Source of the DNA: Zancudomyces culisetae
Lineage: Eukaryota > Kickxellomycota > Harpellomycetes > Harpellales > Legeriomycetaceae
Length of the DNA: 42,950 nt
Assembly (NCBI GenBank): GCA_001969505.1
Contig: LSSK01001192.1
Location: 1 to 42,950 of the forward strand
Direction of reading: 5' to 3'
Shown: positions 31,691 to 41,951 of the stretch, in pieces
Position numbering within the stretch: the first letter of the stretch is position 1
How the letters are laid out: each line of letters starts with the position of its first letter
Program-made: the position numbers and the translations under genes
The notes under the pieces: generated by a model
Told to the model about the DNA's origin: nothing
Databases searched by the model: none
The model's input: only the letters and a program-made list of their open reading frames with translations

Positions 31691-32905
31691 ATTGAAACCA
31701 CCAGCCACTGTTTTGTATTTATGCTTATACAAAGCAGTAGTAGCTGACCTCCCACCCCCCCCTCCTATCTTAACTTCTACCTCAGTGCTAACTATCTTCT
31801 CTCTAGATTATTTTATGGTTGGACATTAAGATAAACTGCGATTTTAGAATTGGTATTAGCAAGAGATATAGACGCCTCTGTATAACTCTATATAAAAATG
31901 AAGAAACTAGTATCATTAACCCAGCTTGGTTTCATTTTATTAATGACTAAATTTAGTTTATTTGGTGTAATAAAAACCTCCCAGAAACCTATCTATCAAA
32001 CTGGATTGACCATATTTCCCCGTAGACGTCGCTGAGGTATCCACGTTTCACGGGCGTTATTTCATGGAGAATGGGGCCACATCAAAAATATCTTTTAATC
32101 TCAGATAATAAAGAAGTTTTTGTTTTTGTTTTTGTTTTTGTTTTAAGCACATGGTTGTAACCTAACTAGAGTAGAAGGTGAAAGGCAAAACTACAGCATG
32201 TAAAAGATATTTCGTATATTCAAAGCCAGTATAAGCCGCAACCTAGTTGACACACTATTGCTACACCTCCACCACCTATAAAGCACAAAAAAGAACTCAT
32301 TAAATGAGAACAAACCCATGTCGGAAACTTGTGCCAGTTAAACTTGAATTTAGAGTAAAGCGAAAGCGCCAAAAAATCTAATTATTGGCTTAGCACATCA
32401 TTTCTATAAAGCTGGTAATTTATAAAATATTTTTTGAGGGTCTAGCCTCTTGAAGGCTATATCCGTAATTTTTGTAATGCTATTTTGAGTATATTAAGCT
32501 GTGGAGAAATCATTCCAGAAAGGCAAATCAAAAATTTAACATTCAAAGCCAGCCCTTTTCTTTTGTCATGGTGAGCTTAGAAGCTAAATAGTGCATTCAT
32601 GAAAGTTTACTCGTATTTTTGTAGTCATTACTGAAATGTTTTAGAACTTATTAACTCGACGTATACTTTTTGATCTTCGTTTATACACAATTGAACATAA
32701 AAAACAGCAATTTAAAGTAGTAGTATTCTATAGAGTTTTGGATATTGCTAATCGTCTCGACATCCTTTTATGAGCGCAAGTAAACTCAACCTGAGAGCAA
32801 GTTGTTAGTTCTAGAATATTAAAGGCTAGAGAACAGTACCAATTAGCCACCCTACAAGTTACATCCTTTTAACTTTGATAGTCATTATGATCAGCACTAT
32901 ACCAG

Positions 32906-32953
32906 CTAGAAGGACCAAAGCAAACATAAATGTTTCACACTTGAGCTCTACAT
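32906..32953 (+). promoter_or_regulatory. Composite promoter element shared with the protoglobin gene (copy 1)
   Basis: Bases 32931-32953 match 36380-36358 (minus strand) perfectly over 23 bases; the core is CACACTTGAGCTCTACAT. Weaker matching continues upstream: CCAAAGCAA here against CCAAGCAA there, and a CTAG at 32906. The copy lies 204 bases before the start of the cysteine-rich gene, in the same orientation relative to transcription as copy 2. It was found by comparing the two upstream regions by eye. Confidence 0.65.
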
Positions 32954-33047
32954 GTGTGTTTACATAGGTACATATACTTATTTTGGTACTCAGTATTGTA
33001 TACTTGTTGTATACAATACCTACAATCCCCGAAAGCGAAAAAAAACG

Positions 33048-33056
33048 TATATAAAT
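33048..33056 (+). promoter_or_regulatory. TATA-like site of the cysteine-rich gene
   Basis: TATATAAAT, 101 bases before the start codon and about 95 bases after the shared element. Confidence 0.4.
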
Positions 33057-33157
33057 GATCAATTTCAAGAGTTTGTAAAAAAAAAAGAACCAAGCCACCT
33101 CAATATAACCGCAAAACAAAGCAAAGCAAAACAAAACAAAACAAAATTCAATACGCC

Positions 33158-33583
33158 ATGATTAAATTAGCAGTATTTGGTACTTTGGTGCTAGGCTCAA
33201 TCCTGGCTAATGTAAACGGAAACCATGAAATCCAACAAGCTAGTGAAGATACCGCTGCTAGCTCAAACTTTAATGACCTGCACCAGTGTGGATGTGGAAG
33301 AAAAAGAAGATTAACTGTTAACTTTTTCCGGACAGGATGTTTTACCCATTTTATGGGCTCCATGAAGATTAGACCAAACAAGTGCTACGCGTATGCAAAT
33401 TTCAGATCTGTAAGACTAAGTGGTAACTTTGGAAGAAACCCTGTCATCATGGTTTGTACTCAAGCTGACTGCACGGGTAAATGTAGAGTTGTCCACAAAC
33501 ATTCAGTAAATGAGCTCAAAATTCTTTATGCACAACTAGGAAAAGTTCCAAACTCAATAATGTGGGTCACCCCATATGTTTAA
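33158..33583 (+). CDS. Small secreted cysteine-rich protein with a Kex2-type site
   Basis: 141 residues, one exon. A signal peptide (1-21) is followed by a short pro-region ending in QCGCGRKRR (43-51), a strong dibasic processing site. The mature part would be about 90 residues with five cysteines (C61, C76, C100, C105, C109); C44 and C46 lie in the pro-region. The mature sequence has aromatic and Gly-spaced strands (CYAYANFRSVRLSGNFG, then VPNSIMWV), which recall a beta/gamma-crystallin-like Greek-key fold. That resemblance is only a visual impression. It may be an extracellular effector or structural protein. Its promoter shares an element with the protoglobin gene. No family is assigned with confidence. 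Confidence 0.75.
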   Translation: MIKLAVFGTLVLGSILANVNGNHEIQQASEDTAASSNFNDLHQCGCGRKRRLTVNFFRTGCFTHFMGSMKIRPNKCYAYANFRSVRLSGNFGRNPVIMVCTQADCTGKCRVVHKHSVNELKILYAQLGKVPNSIMWVTPYV

Positions 33584-33864
33584 GCTCTTATCTATTCTGA
33601 TTTAACTAAATATTTTATACCACTCTAATAGAAACTATATAGCATTTTTATGGTTTAGAGCATACAGTAATTTGCAATACTTCCATAGACATTTTTAACT
33701 TTGGTTAACCCAAAGCGGTAAATTGACAAATAAACATCTTGCAAGCCAGGATCTTTCACAAACATAACCAAAATTTGATAAAGCTGCATCAAGACAAGGT
33801 AGTGTGGGTATATTTATATTATTTTACAACAAAATTATATAGCAAAGCAAGTATAAAGTGTGTA

Positions 33865-35048
33865 TTATAGAACAAATTTGGATATTAGATTTTCAGTTGA
33901 TTCAATCACAGTTTCATCAAGCTTGGTGTGAATAAATTTGCTGCCTACTTTTGCTAAGAGCAACACCTCAGATAGTTTATCAACCTTCATCTTTGATTCC
34001 ATCTACAAAGTGGGTAATATATATTGTTTAATAAAAAAGATCCTGAAGTATCCTGAAGTATAACGCAAAAAGATTTTTTGTTACCTGTAGTAGAGCAATT
34101 TTTTCTGTTCTTGGCAAAACAGCTACAGTAAGATTAGGAGAATCGAATGAACTTTCCTCAATATAATTAAGATCAAGTACAGGCGTTCCATTTATACACC
34201 CAGCAGTCGTTGCACAAACGTAGTCGTAAATAGGAATTCCTGCGTCTATTATTGCAATGGTCGTGGCATTTATACAGGCCGCAAGTGTACTGCCATCATG
34301 CTGCAGCAAATGAATGTAGACATCTATTTGGCTGCGCATGAAATTGGCGCTGATTATAACAGGAAGGAATGTTTGCTTTATAAAATTCGCCAACTCCAAC
34401 GATCGCCTATTTTGTGTTAAACACACCACCAAGGATTTATAAATAAGTGTATTTGGGTCCGATGAAAAGTTTCACACATTGGAATTTCAAATTAACAAAA
34501 AAAAAAAACAAACTTACTTGTCCATCTTTCCCCTCTTTCTTCGCTCTCCAGTACTAAATGGCAGCATATTTATCTCCACGTTCAAAGTAACTTGATTCAG
34601 ATTCGAAGTGGTTCTTAGTTTTGGCTATGAACAACAATTCAGGATTTTAACCATTTTATTACATCTCAATCAGTAAAAAGAATAAGATAAGCAAGTGACT
34701 AGGTATTACCTCATGGGGCCCAAAGACACCTACTAAGACCTTTGTGTTTCCTTGCTCGTAGTACGCAGAGCCATCAGTGGAATGTAGGACGTTCGTTTTA
34801 CAAGTGATTTTTCGTAATTCGTTTGCTCTCCGACCGTCAATACGGAGACCTAAACATTATTGGAAAAAAAAAATCGAATTTACAATAAGATTAAAATATT
34901 TACCCACAAATATACTATGTTTTATTTCTCCTAAAAAATGGGTTTACCCTCAGGATTCAAGAGTTCGAGTTTAGACTATAATCATAATTAGAGGAAAGCA
35001 GATGTTAGTGGTGATAGAAATGAAAGATAATCGATGTGATTTTACCAT
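33865..35048 (-). CDS. RRP41: RNA exosome core subunit RRP41
   Basis: Six exons: 35048-35046 (only the ATG), 34975-34948, 34849-34710, 34624-34518, 34406-34085 and 34002-33865. The total of 738 bases gives 245 residues, the family length. All five introns are GT-AG, 70-111 bases, and every junction keeps phase. The start rebuilds as MSKLELLNPEGLRIDGRR. Other RRP41 landmarks are DGSAYYEQGNTKVLVGVFGP, VEINMLPFSTGERRKR, RSQIDVYIHLLQHDGST and AGIPIYDYVCATTAG. RRP41 is an RNase PH-fold subunit that pairs with RRP45 in the exosome ring; in eukaryotes the ring is normally non-catalytic and threads RNA to RRP44. The isolated start codon rests on conservation of the next residues, since no other in-frame ATG is available. 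Confidence 0.93.
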
Positions 35049-35538
35049 TTTCTAAGCGGATTACTGTGAGTGTGTGTGTTTCCTCTTTACAAAGGAAGCA
35101 AGCTATGAAAAGTATTACACTGATTTTAGGTTTATACTATATATTCTCGAGTTTAATGGTAGTTAGTGATTATTTCTACTTCAGTAAAAAAAATTTTCTG
35201 TCTTCTGGTTCGATTGGTTGATTATGAGGCCAATTTAAAATTTTCTGCCAAAAGTACCAAAAACTTCAGAATTACCACAAAATAGCCATAAACTGATTTA
35301 ATAAAAAAAATGATGAATCGCATTAGCGCACCTGGAAAATAAATGTACTATGAAGCCAAAAAAATACTAATGAAAATAGTAAAAGTTACCTAAACGTAAT
35401 AAGGTTATTATTTTCTGTCCACCTTACAGCAAAAGCTTTGAGCGAGAAAAGTTTATTAAAATGTATTTTATTAGTAAAATTGACGCTTTTTTCTCTAAAA
35501 AAAAATGCATGTAACAAAAAACGGCAATTAAAGGAAGC
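35049..35538. other. Intergenic, between RRP41 and protoglobin
   Basis: A 490-base tandem spacer on the minus strand, holding the protoglobin 3' end and the RRP41 promoter. AT-rich; TATA-like words lie at about 35131-35145. Nothing else is seen. Confidence 0.5.
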
Positions 35539-36225
35539 TTATTTCCTGAAAAACAATGAAACCGATTTAATTGCAACGCTGGCCAGGAGAACTCCACCAG
35601 CCATTGTTAGAAGCTTCTTATATGCTGGTGGTTGGGCTTTGTCAATATAATATCTGCTGAAACTATCGTTCTGGATCCATAGCAGCTTGGTGAAAGCCAG
35701 ACATGCCTTGAACTTCTGCTCTTCTGTTAAACCGGAGTCTGGGCCTGCACTGTTGATGATTTCCATCAAAGCAGCATTGACATATCCCAGAAGGGCGTTG
35801 CAGTGAATGTAGTCTACGTTGATTTTTGACTTTTTATCAGGAGTATCAGTGTGGATCTTTCCTACCCAGTCTATGTACATGACGAATTCTTTATTTATTT
35901 CAAAATTGATGATCTTTCCGACGTATTTGGCAAGCATATTCTTTCTAAAGCGGATGATTTCGTCGTCAACCTTAAGTTCCTCCAGCGAGTCTGCCAACTT
36001 TCCAGAAAATCCGTCATGTCTGACAACAAAATATTTTTTGGTTGTATCAAATTGGAAGAGCTTGCTGTAGACCGCATCAGTAATAGGTTTTGCCAATGGT
36101 GCCAAAAATGATGAAACGGCCAAGATTGCCTTGCGGTCATCTTCAGTGAACCCTATGTGCTCTGCGACATATCCAAATCTGTATACCAGATCGGTTTCCA
36201 AAAGCTTTTCATCAATGTGCTTCAT
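35539..36225 (-). CDS. Tail-anchored protoglobin-domain protein
   Basis: Single exon, 228 residues. Residues 10-195 match the protoglobin / globin-coupled-sensor fold found in some fungi: AVSSFLAPLAKPITDAVYSKLF, FRKNMLAKYVGKII, YIDWVGKIHTDTP, NVDYIHCNALLGYV. H125 in the VGKIH motif is the best candidate for the proximal haem ligand. A second conserved His is H141. The C-terminus carries one hydrophobic helix (about 205-225) with a short basic end (FFRK), which predicts a tail-anchored protein facing the cytosol on the ER or mitochondrial outer membrane. There is no attached signalling output domain, so it is more likely a gas-binding or detoxifying globin than a classic sensor. Its promoter carries copy 2 of the shared element. 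Confidence 0.85.
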   Translation of the reverse strand: MKHIDEKLLETDLVYRFGYVAEHIGFTEDDRKAILAVSSFLAPLAKPITDAVYSKLFQFDTTKKYFVVRHDGFSGKLADSLEELKVDDEIIRFRKNMLAKYVGKIINFEINKEFVMYIDWVGKIHTDTPDKKSKINVDYIHCNALLGYVNAALMEIINSAGPDSGLTEEQKFKACLAFTKLLWIQNDSFSRYYIDKAQPPAYKKLLTMAGGVLLASVAIKSVSLFFRK

Positions 36226-36318
36226 CTCTATTAACTAGTTCTGGTCTATTTGACTTTGAAAAAATCAGATCTTTTGTTGAATATTGTTAAGCAAAAACGA
36301 GAATAGGAAATCTTCTTG

Positions 36319-36325
36319 CTTTATA
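36319..36325 (-). promoter_or_regulatory. TATA-like site of the protoglobin gene
   Basis: TATAAAG on the minus strand, 94-100 bases before the start codon and about 32 bases after the shared element. Confidence 0.4.
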
Positions 36326-36357
36326 TTCCGTCAAAAAGCCTATCTTTAACTCTCCAT

Positions 36358-36409
36358 ATGTAGAGCTCAAGTGTGAAACAATCAGTTGTTGCTTGGAGTG
36401 TCACGCTAG
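36358..36409 (-). promoter_or_regulatory. Composite promoter element shared with the cysteine-rich gene (copy 2)
   Basis: Bases 36380-36358 read on the minus strand are identical over 23 bases to 32931-32953. Going upstream, CCAAGCAA lies 16 bases before the core (17 for the related word in copy 1) and a CTAG lies 25-29 bases before it in both. This copy ends 132 bases before the protoglobin start codon. The central GAGCTC is a six-base palindrome. Confidence 0.65.
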
Positions 36410-38679
36410 AAGTATAATAAGTTTAACTATGTACCTTATCTTATCAAATATGCTTTTTTGATTAGTAATGATATATGGGCTGATTTTCTCATTACTTCTA
36501 GATCACAACCATCATCTACTGGCTAAAAACTAGGACCTCAATTTATCCGCAACAATTTTCATTAAACGGTCCTTAAACATATTTTTAACTTTAACTTGAT
36601 GGTTTCAAAAAAAAGCTGTGATTATATTGGGTTTGTCGGGTTTTCTTTTAAAGACGAGAATTGACAAACATGGTAAAATCCATCCATATTAGGTTTTCTA
36701 GATTTGATTTAGAAAAAAAGGAAATGTTTGCACTAAAACATGTCACATTACCATGCCGAAATTTATTTCTTATAATAAATGTGCTAATTATAAAAGAAAA
36801 AGCTGGCCACTGTTTATTTAATATGCATATCGTCTGACTATTTCTTTGCATAAAAACGGATGAATTTATAATCTCCAAGTATAAAACCTGGTTAGACCAA
36901 ACTCGCTTTAACACCATTTTTGGTATACACGCATATATCGAATTGCGTGTCATGAATGTTTGAGAGGAATATATGGTTTTTGGCACTAAAAGTTATTAAT
37001 ATCATTTATTTCCACCAACGACTCTCTCAAGAGTTTCGGCAATATTAAATAATCTCGAGAAGTAATTGTGAGGGAAAAAAAGAGTAACGTGTTTAGTATT
37101 TGACTTTACGTTGTGCTAGGTAAATACATGCTTTGAAATTATCTAAATACCGTGTATACTTCAGCCAACATTCCAAATATAGCACATATTTTGCCTCAGT
37201 TATGCTTATTCGTGATGTTTTTATATAGTATATCCTGGTTTATGGTCACCCTTTTCTTAAAAAAATCAAATATGCTGTGACTGGGGAAGAGGAATGAAGA
37301 AAAGAAAAAAAAGGGAATCGATAAAATAAACCTCAAAACCTCATTAGTAACATTTAGTAGAATTATAAACTCAGATAAAACAAGGGACAGAATGGTAACG
37401 CAATATTGCTGGTGGGTATTAAACCCTCGTAAATGTGTGGGAAGATTACTTTTCTTTGAACTGTTGTTTGAAAAGGAGAGCGTCTGGTGCGTAGCCAAAG
37501 ATTCTTTGTTATTGGGCAATCGGACTCATTAACGCTTATAAAACTTTAATGCATCTAGTTTTGCTTTTTTTTTGTAAGAAACGCAGTAAAGGATTGGAGA
37601 AAATAAAGAGAGGTGCAAAAAGTGCTTTCGCTTAAAGCATTGTTATCCGACTCTCTTTACAATTGAGTAATCCAGATACAATAACGATACCGAATAACAA
37701 GTGTCAAGTCCATCGACATGATACATTTATAGCACTATAGCAAATATATGTCTTGTATGGCTATTTAGTGTTGGCTAGTATTCTAAATTGTTTGAAATAT
37801 TGTTTGATAACTAATGAATAACCACACTTTCAGACGAGTTCTTGTCCTTAGGGATAATATGGTTGACAAAAACCTGTGGTGAAAGGGGGGGAGGGGGCAA
37901 CCTAAATTCTACATGTAAAACTTTCTAATGCCAAGATTAGTGTCTGGATGTAAACTTTCTACTTTCTTCCTCGCCAGATGAGCCTAGCTCTCTTGTTTTA
38001 TAGCGTTTAGTTGGGAATTGACATAATACTCCACCGGCTTTCTCATTCTACCAAGAAAACAAAACTATCATTCATGAGGCTGAAACTTGAGTAATAATAA
38101 TGTGTGCGACAGAATATTATAATTTCAGGAGTTCGTGGAAGGGGAGAGGGTAGGAGGAAACCACAGATGGGAAAATGTGGTCAGTATACCCAGTATACGA
38201 ATAACCTCCAACCCAGGCTACCTGTTCTTTGGGTTTTTTGTAACAAAAATGGAGTACTCTCGAAAATTTTAGAAATCTACTGAAGAAATGTGGTATATAC
38301 AAATACAATATGTATAAGAGGGACAAACAGTGCTCTCAAAGCTAGCAAAAATCTGACATATAATAGCTAGCAAGAATGTTTAAATATAGGCATTCGCTGC
38401 TATTGGACAATAGGCTGGCTATACAAAATCTATACAAAATTGTTTTGGTGGGTTGGTTACGTATGCAGTAATTTATGGGCATTGATTATTTTTTTTTTAA
38501 AAAAAAAATACTGAGCTTTCCAACGAGTTATTGCGGCAACTCAAAATTATTTGCATTTGGAAAATACCTTCTAGCACAAAGAAAATAAGAGTAAATAAAC
38601 AAATCTAAATTTGCAATCTAAAATAACAAAAAAAGGAAATAATCTGTAAAGTAGGGATAATAAAGAGATATCGAACACG

Positions 38680-41600
38680 ATGGCCGCCACATTGACAACA
38701 GCAGGTAAGCATAGATGATATAGCTAAACTACTTTTCTGGTGATTTGGCCAAATTGAGTAATTATTACTTTCAATAAAAGACCTCTTTATTTGCTAGTGT
38801 ATTGGTGTTTTTTTTTTCTTCTACTATAGCCCACCGAATGGACTACTTAGTTATGTAGTAGAGCAATAAGTCGGTTTAAAACAAATTTTTACTGATTTTA
38901 CACCTAAATAATATTAATAGGAGGATACATTTCGTTGCTGTTCGAAAAAGATGAAGAACTGCAATATTTTGGTTTGGAAAGACTCAATGAAGTGATTGAT
39001 GAGTTTTGGGCCGAAATATCGGATCATGTCTCACATATCGAGGAAATGGTCGAGATGACACAGGACAAGAGACATGAATTGGCTGCACTGGTTGCATCAA
39101 AGGTGTATTTTCATCTTCAGGAATACAAAGACTCTTTGGATCATGCCTTAGAGGCGAAGGATCTGTTTGATGTAAAGGGTAAAACAGACTATGTCAAAAC
39201 AGTAGTGAACAAGGGCCTTGAAGAGTACATAGAGATTCGCAAAAAGCAAGCCAGAGGGGAGATGGCAGACCAGATGGATGCAAGACTAGAGAAAATGATT
39301 GAGGGAGTTTTCAAGCGAAGCATTGAGAGTAAAGAGTATAAGAGTATTATAGGATTTGCAATAGAGAGTCAGAGGTACGATGTTCTCGAAGAAGTGTTGA
39401 AAGATGCAGGAGAGAAAGCACCAGAACTGGTGCGATATATCCAGGAAGAGTGTCTAGAATACGTTGATACAGTGGAAGTATTAGAGACGCTTTATGAACT
39501 AATGATCCGTAAGCAGCTAGCCATGGAAAACGTGAACTATGAGAAGGTGTGCCAGTGTCTAGTGGCTATTAATAACAAGGAAAAATGTGCAGCGATTTTG
39601 TTGGAACTGGCCAACTCAAGTGAGAAAGGAGAGTTGATGGCATACCAAATTGGATTTGAGCTGGAGGAAAACGCTACACAGGATTTCACACGCGGATTGA
39701 TCGAGTTGTTGGGAAAGGAAGGTGAAAATGAGAAAATTTCAAAACTGGTCAACATTTTGAGTGGTGAAGCACGACGAAAGCTTTGGCTTGAAATGCTATT
39801 TAGCAACAACAACGCCGATCTGGGCCAACTCAAGGAAATCAGCACGCATTTGGATTCTAGAAATTCAGCTTACCACAGTTGCCTGTCAATCTGCAACGCA
39901 TATATGCACGCAGGAACCACAGTTGACGAGTTTCTTCGTAAAAACTTGGAGTGGCTATCAAGAGCCAACAACTGGAGTAAGTTCACGGCGACAGCAGCGC
40001 TAGGAGTGATTCATAAGGGTCAGACAGATCGCGGAATGGATTTAATGCAACCATACTTGCCTCAAGATCGCGTATCATCATCGGCATATAGCGAAAGTGG
40101 AGCATTTTTTGCATTGGGGTTGATTAATGCCAAGACAACAAATGAGGAGGTGATAAGCTATCTTCAAGATGCGCTTACACACTACCAAACAAAGGATCAA
40201 GAGGTCTTGCAACATGGCGCATGTTTGGGGTTGGGAACAGTTGCTATGGGGAGCCAACATGGCGAATTATACGAAAGCCTAAAATCAGTGCTTTATAGCG
40301 ATAGTGCAATTGCGGGAGAAGCGGCGGGATTGGCTATGGGAATGGTTATGCTTGGCAGCGGTTCGGAACAGGCGATTGAGGATATACTGCACTATGCGAA
40401 AGAGACTAAGCACGAGAAGATTATCCGAGGGCTTGCAATTGGAATTAGTTTGGTGATGTTTGGGACACGAGACACTGCTGAGCGACTGATTGAAGAGTTA
40501 TGTAACGACGAAGATCCACTGCTTCGATACGCTGGTGTCTTGACTGTTTCTACAGCATACACTGCAACAGGCTCAAACACAGCTATCTCCAGACTGCTGC
40601 ATATGGCAGTTAGTGATGTAAACGACGATGTGCGACGGAATGCTACTATTGGGCTGGGCTATGTACTCCTCAACTCTCCGGATCAAATCCCATCGATGGT
40701 TCAGCTACTGTCTGCTAGCTACAACCCGCATGTGAGATATGGAGCTGCTCTTGCGTTGGGAATAGGATTGGCTTCATCAGGGTCGCCAGAAGCAATCGAA
40801 ATAGTCGAGCCTATGCTTCGTGATTCCGCCGACTATGTTCGCCAGGGCGCCTTGTTGGCCATGTCGCTGGTTTTGATGCAGGCAACTGAGGCTACAAATC
40901 CCAAGGCAGCCCAGTTCCGAACCAAGCTGACCCAAGTTATTTCCAACAAAAACGAAGATGTCTCCACAAAAGTTGGCGCAGTTATTGCCCAGGGTATTTT
41001 GGATGCTGGTGGAAGGAATGTCTCCATCCGGCTGCTGACCAGTTCTTCAACTCCAAATGTTCAATCGTGTGTAGGGTTGCTATTGATGACACAGTTCTGG
41101 TCGTGGTTCCCTTATGCCCACTTCTTACCTCTTGCGTTTTCTCCAACTGCCATCATTGCTGTTGACAAGAACCTCGACTTGCCAAATCTTTATTTGGACT
41201 CTTCTGCAAAGCCTTCTCTGTTTGCTTACCCTCCTCCCTTCAAACCTGCAGTCTCTGTTGCTTCAAAATCTTCTGCTCCTGTAGCTTTGTCCTTTACCAA
41301 GTCTAAGCCCAAGACCTCTCTCTCAGCCTCCACCAAACCCGCCTCTCCAAAACCAGAAACCCCAAAACCCAAAAAACAAACCCAACCTTCGTCTCCTTCT
41401 GCTCCAAACCGTGTCTCTAACCTATCCAGAGTTCTACCTGCTCAAGAACCTTATCTCTCGTGGCCCACCGATGCCAGATACTCGCCTGTCAAATCCGGCT
41501 CACTTTCGGGAATCGTCTTGCTTGTCGACAATTCTCCTGACTCACCCGTCGATTTGATTCCAAGCGCATTGGTTCAGGCCGCAAACGAAGCCGACGCAGC

Positions 41601-41700
41601 TGCAAAATCCGCAGCCGCCTCTGAATCTGCGAACAATAGCGATGATGCAAATGTTGGCCCCCCTCCCGAGCCATTCCAATATCCGTTTGGCCGTGATTGA
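38680..41700 (+). CDS. RPN2: 26S proteasome regulatory subunit RPN2 (PSMD1)
   Basis: Two exons, 38680-38704 and 38921-41700, with a 216-base intron; 934 residues. Exon 1 encodes only MAATLTTA plus one base; joined to exon 2 it gives the conserved AGGYISLLFEKDEE start. The N-terminal helical rod (FWAEISDHVSHIE, LAALVASKVYFHL) is followed by the proteasome/cyclosome repeat toroid (about 370-720), with repeated GxxxALGL-type units such as HGACLGLGTVAMG, GEAAGLAMGMVMLG and VRYGAALALGIGLA. The C-terminal region has QFWSWFPYAHFL and a Lys/Pro/Ser-rich linker. The acidic end, near PPEPFQYPF, is where relatives carry the RPN13-binding tail. RPN2 is a scaffold of the 19S base. The intron holds a second, strong acceptor at 38829. 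Confidence 0.97.
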
Positions 41701-41951
41701 ACCTAATTAACTATTATTCCTCTTTTTGTCATTTTTTACTTAATAATGTCTATAATATTAATACTATTTTTTATTTCCAACTTTTATAAATACACCAATT
41801 ATTTTTTTTACTGTTAATTAAACTCTTTAGTTAACTTTATTTTGATCAACCAAAAACTACCTCTCTGCCAATTCAAGGAGAAAATAATCAAGGATTAGTT
41901 ATGAGTTTGCGAAAAAGAAAAACGAAAAAATGGAAAATAAAAAAAAAACGT

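Larger units (their letters stand above)
31691..33157. other. Intergenic region before the cysteine-rich gene
   Basis: Holds a GTTTTT repeat run (about 32117-32144), the shared promoter element at 32931-32953, and a TATA-like site at 33048-33056. An AAAAC repeat (33120-33145) forms the leader just before the start codon. No coding frame is supported. Confidence 0.5.
36226..38679. other. Divergent intergenic region
   Basis: A head-to-head spacer between protoglobin (-) and RPN2 (+). It holds the protoglobin TATA and shared element within the first 190 bases, an 11-base tandem copy (CTATACAAAAT) near 38420-38442, and an A/T palindrome near 38483-38511. Open frames here do not look genuine. Confidence 0.5.

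Noticed and set aside
12401-38679. A shared proteasome promoter element upstream of alpha2 and RPN2
   Set aside because: I looked for a GGTGGCAAA-like word before both genes and found none. A common GCTAGCAAA is too short and too far from RPN2 to claim.
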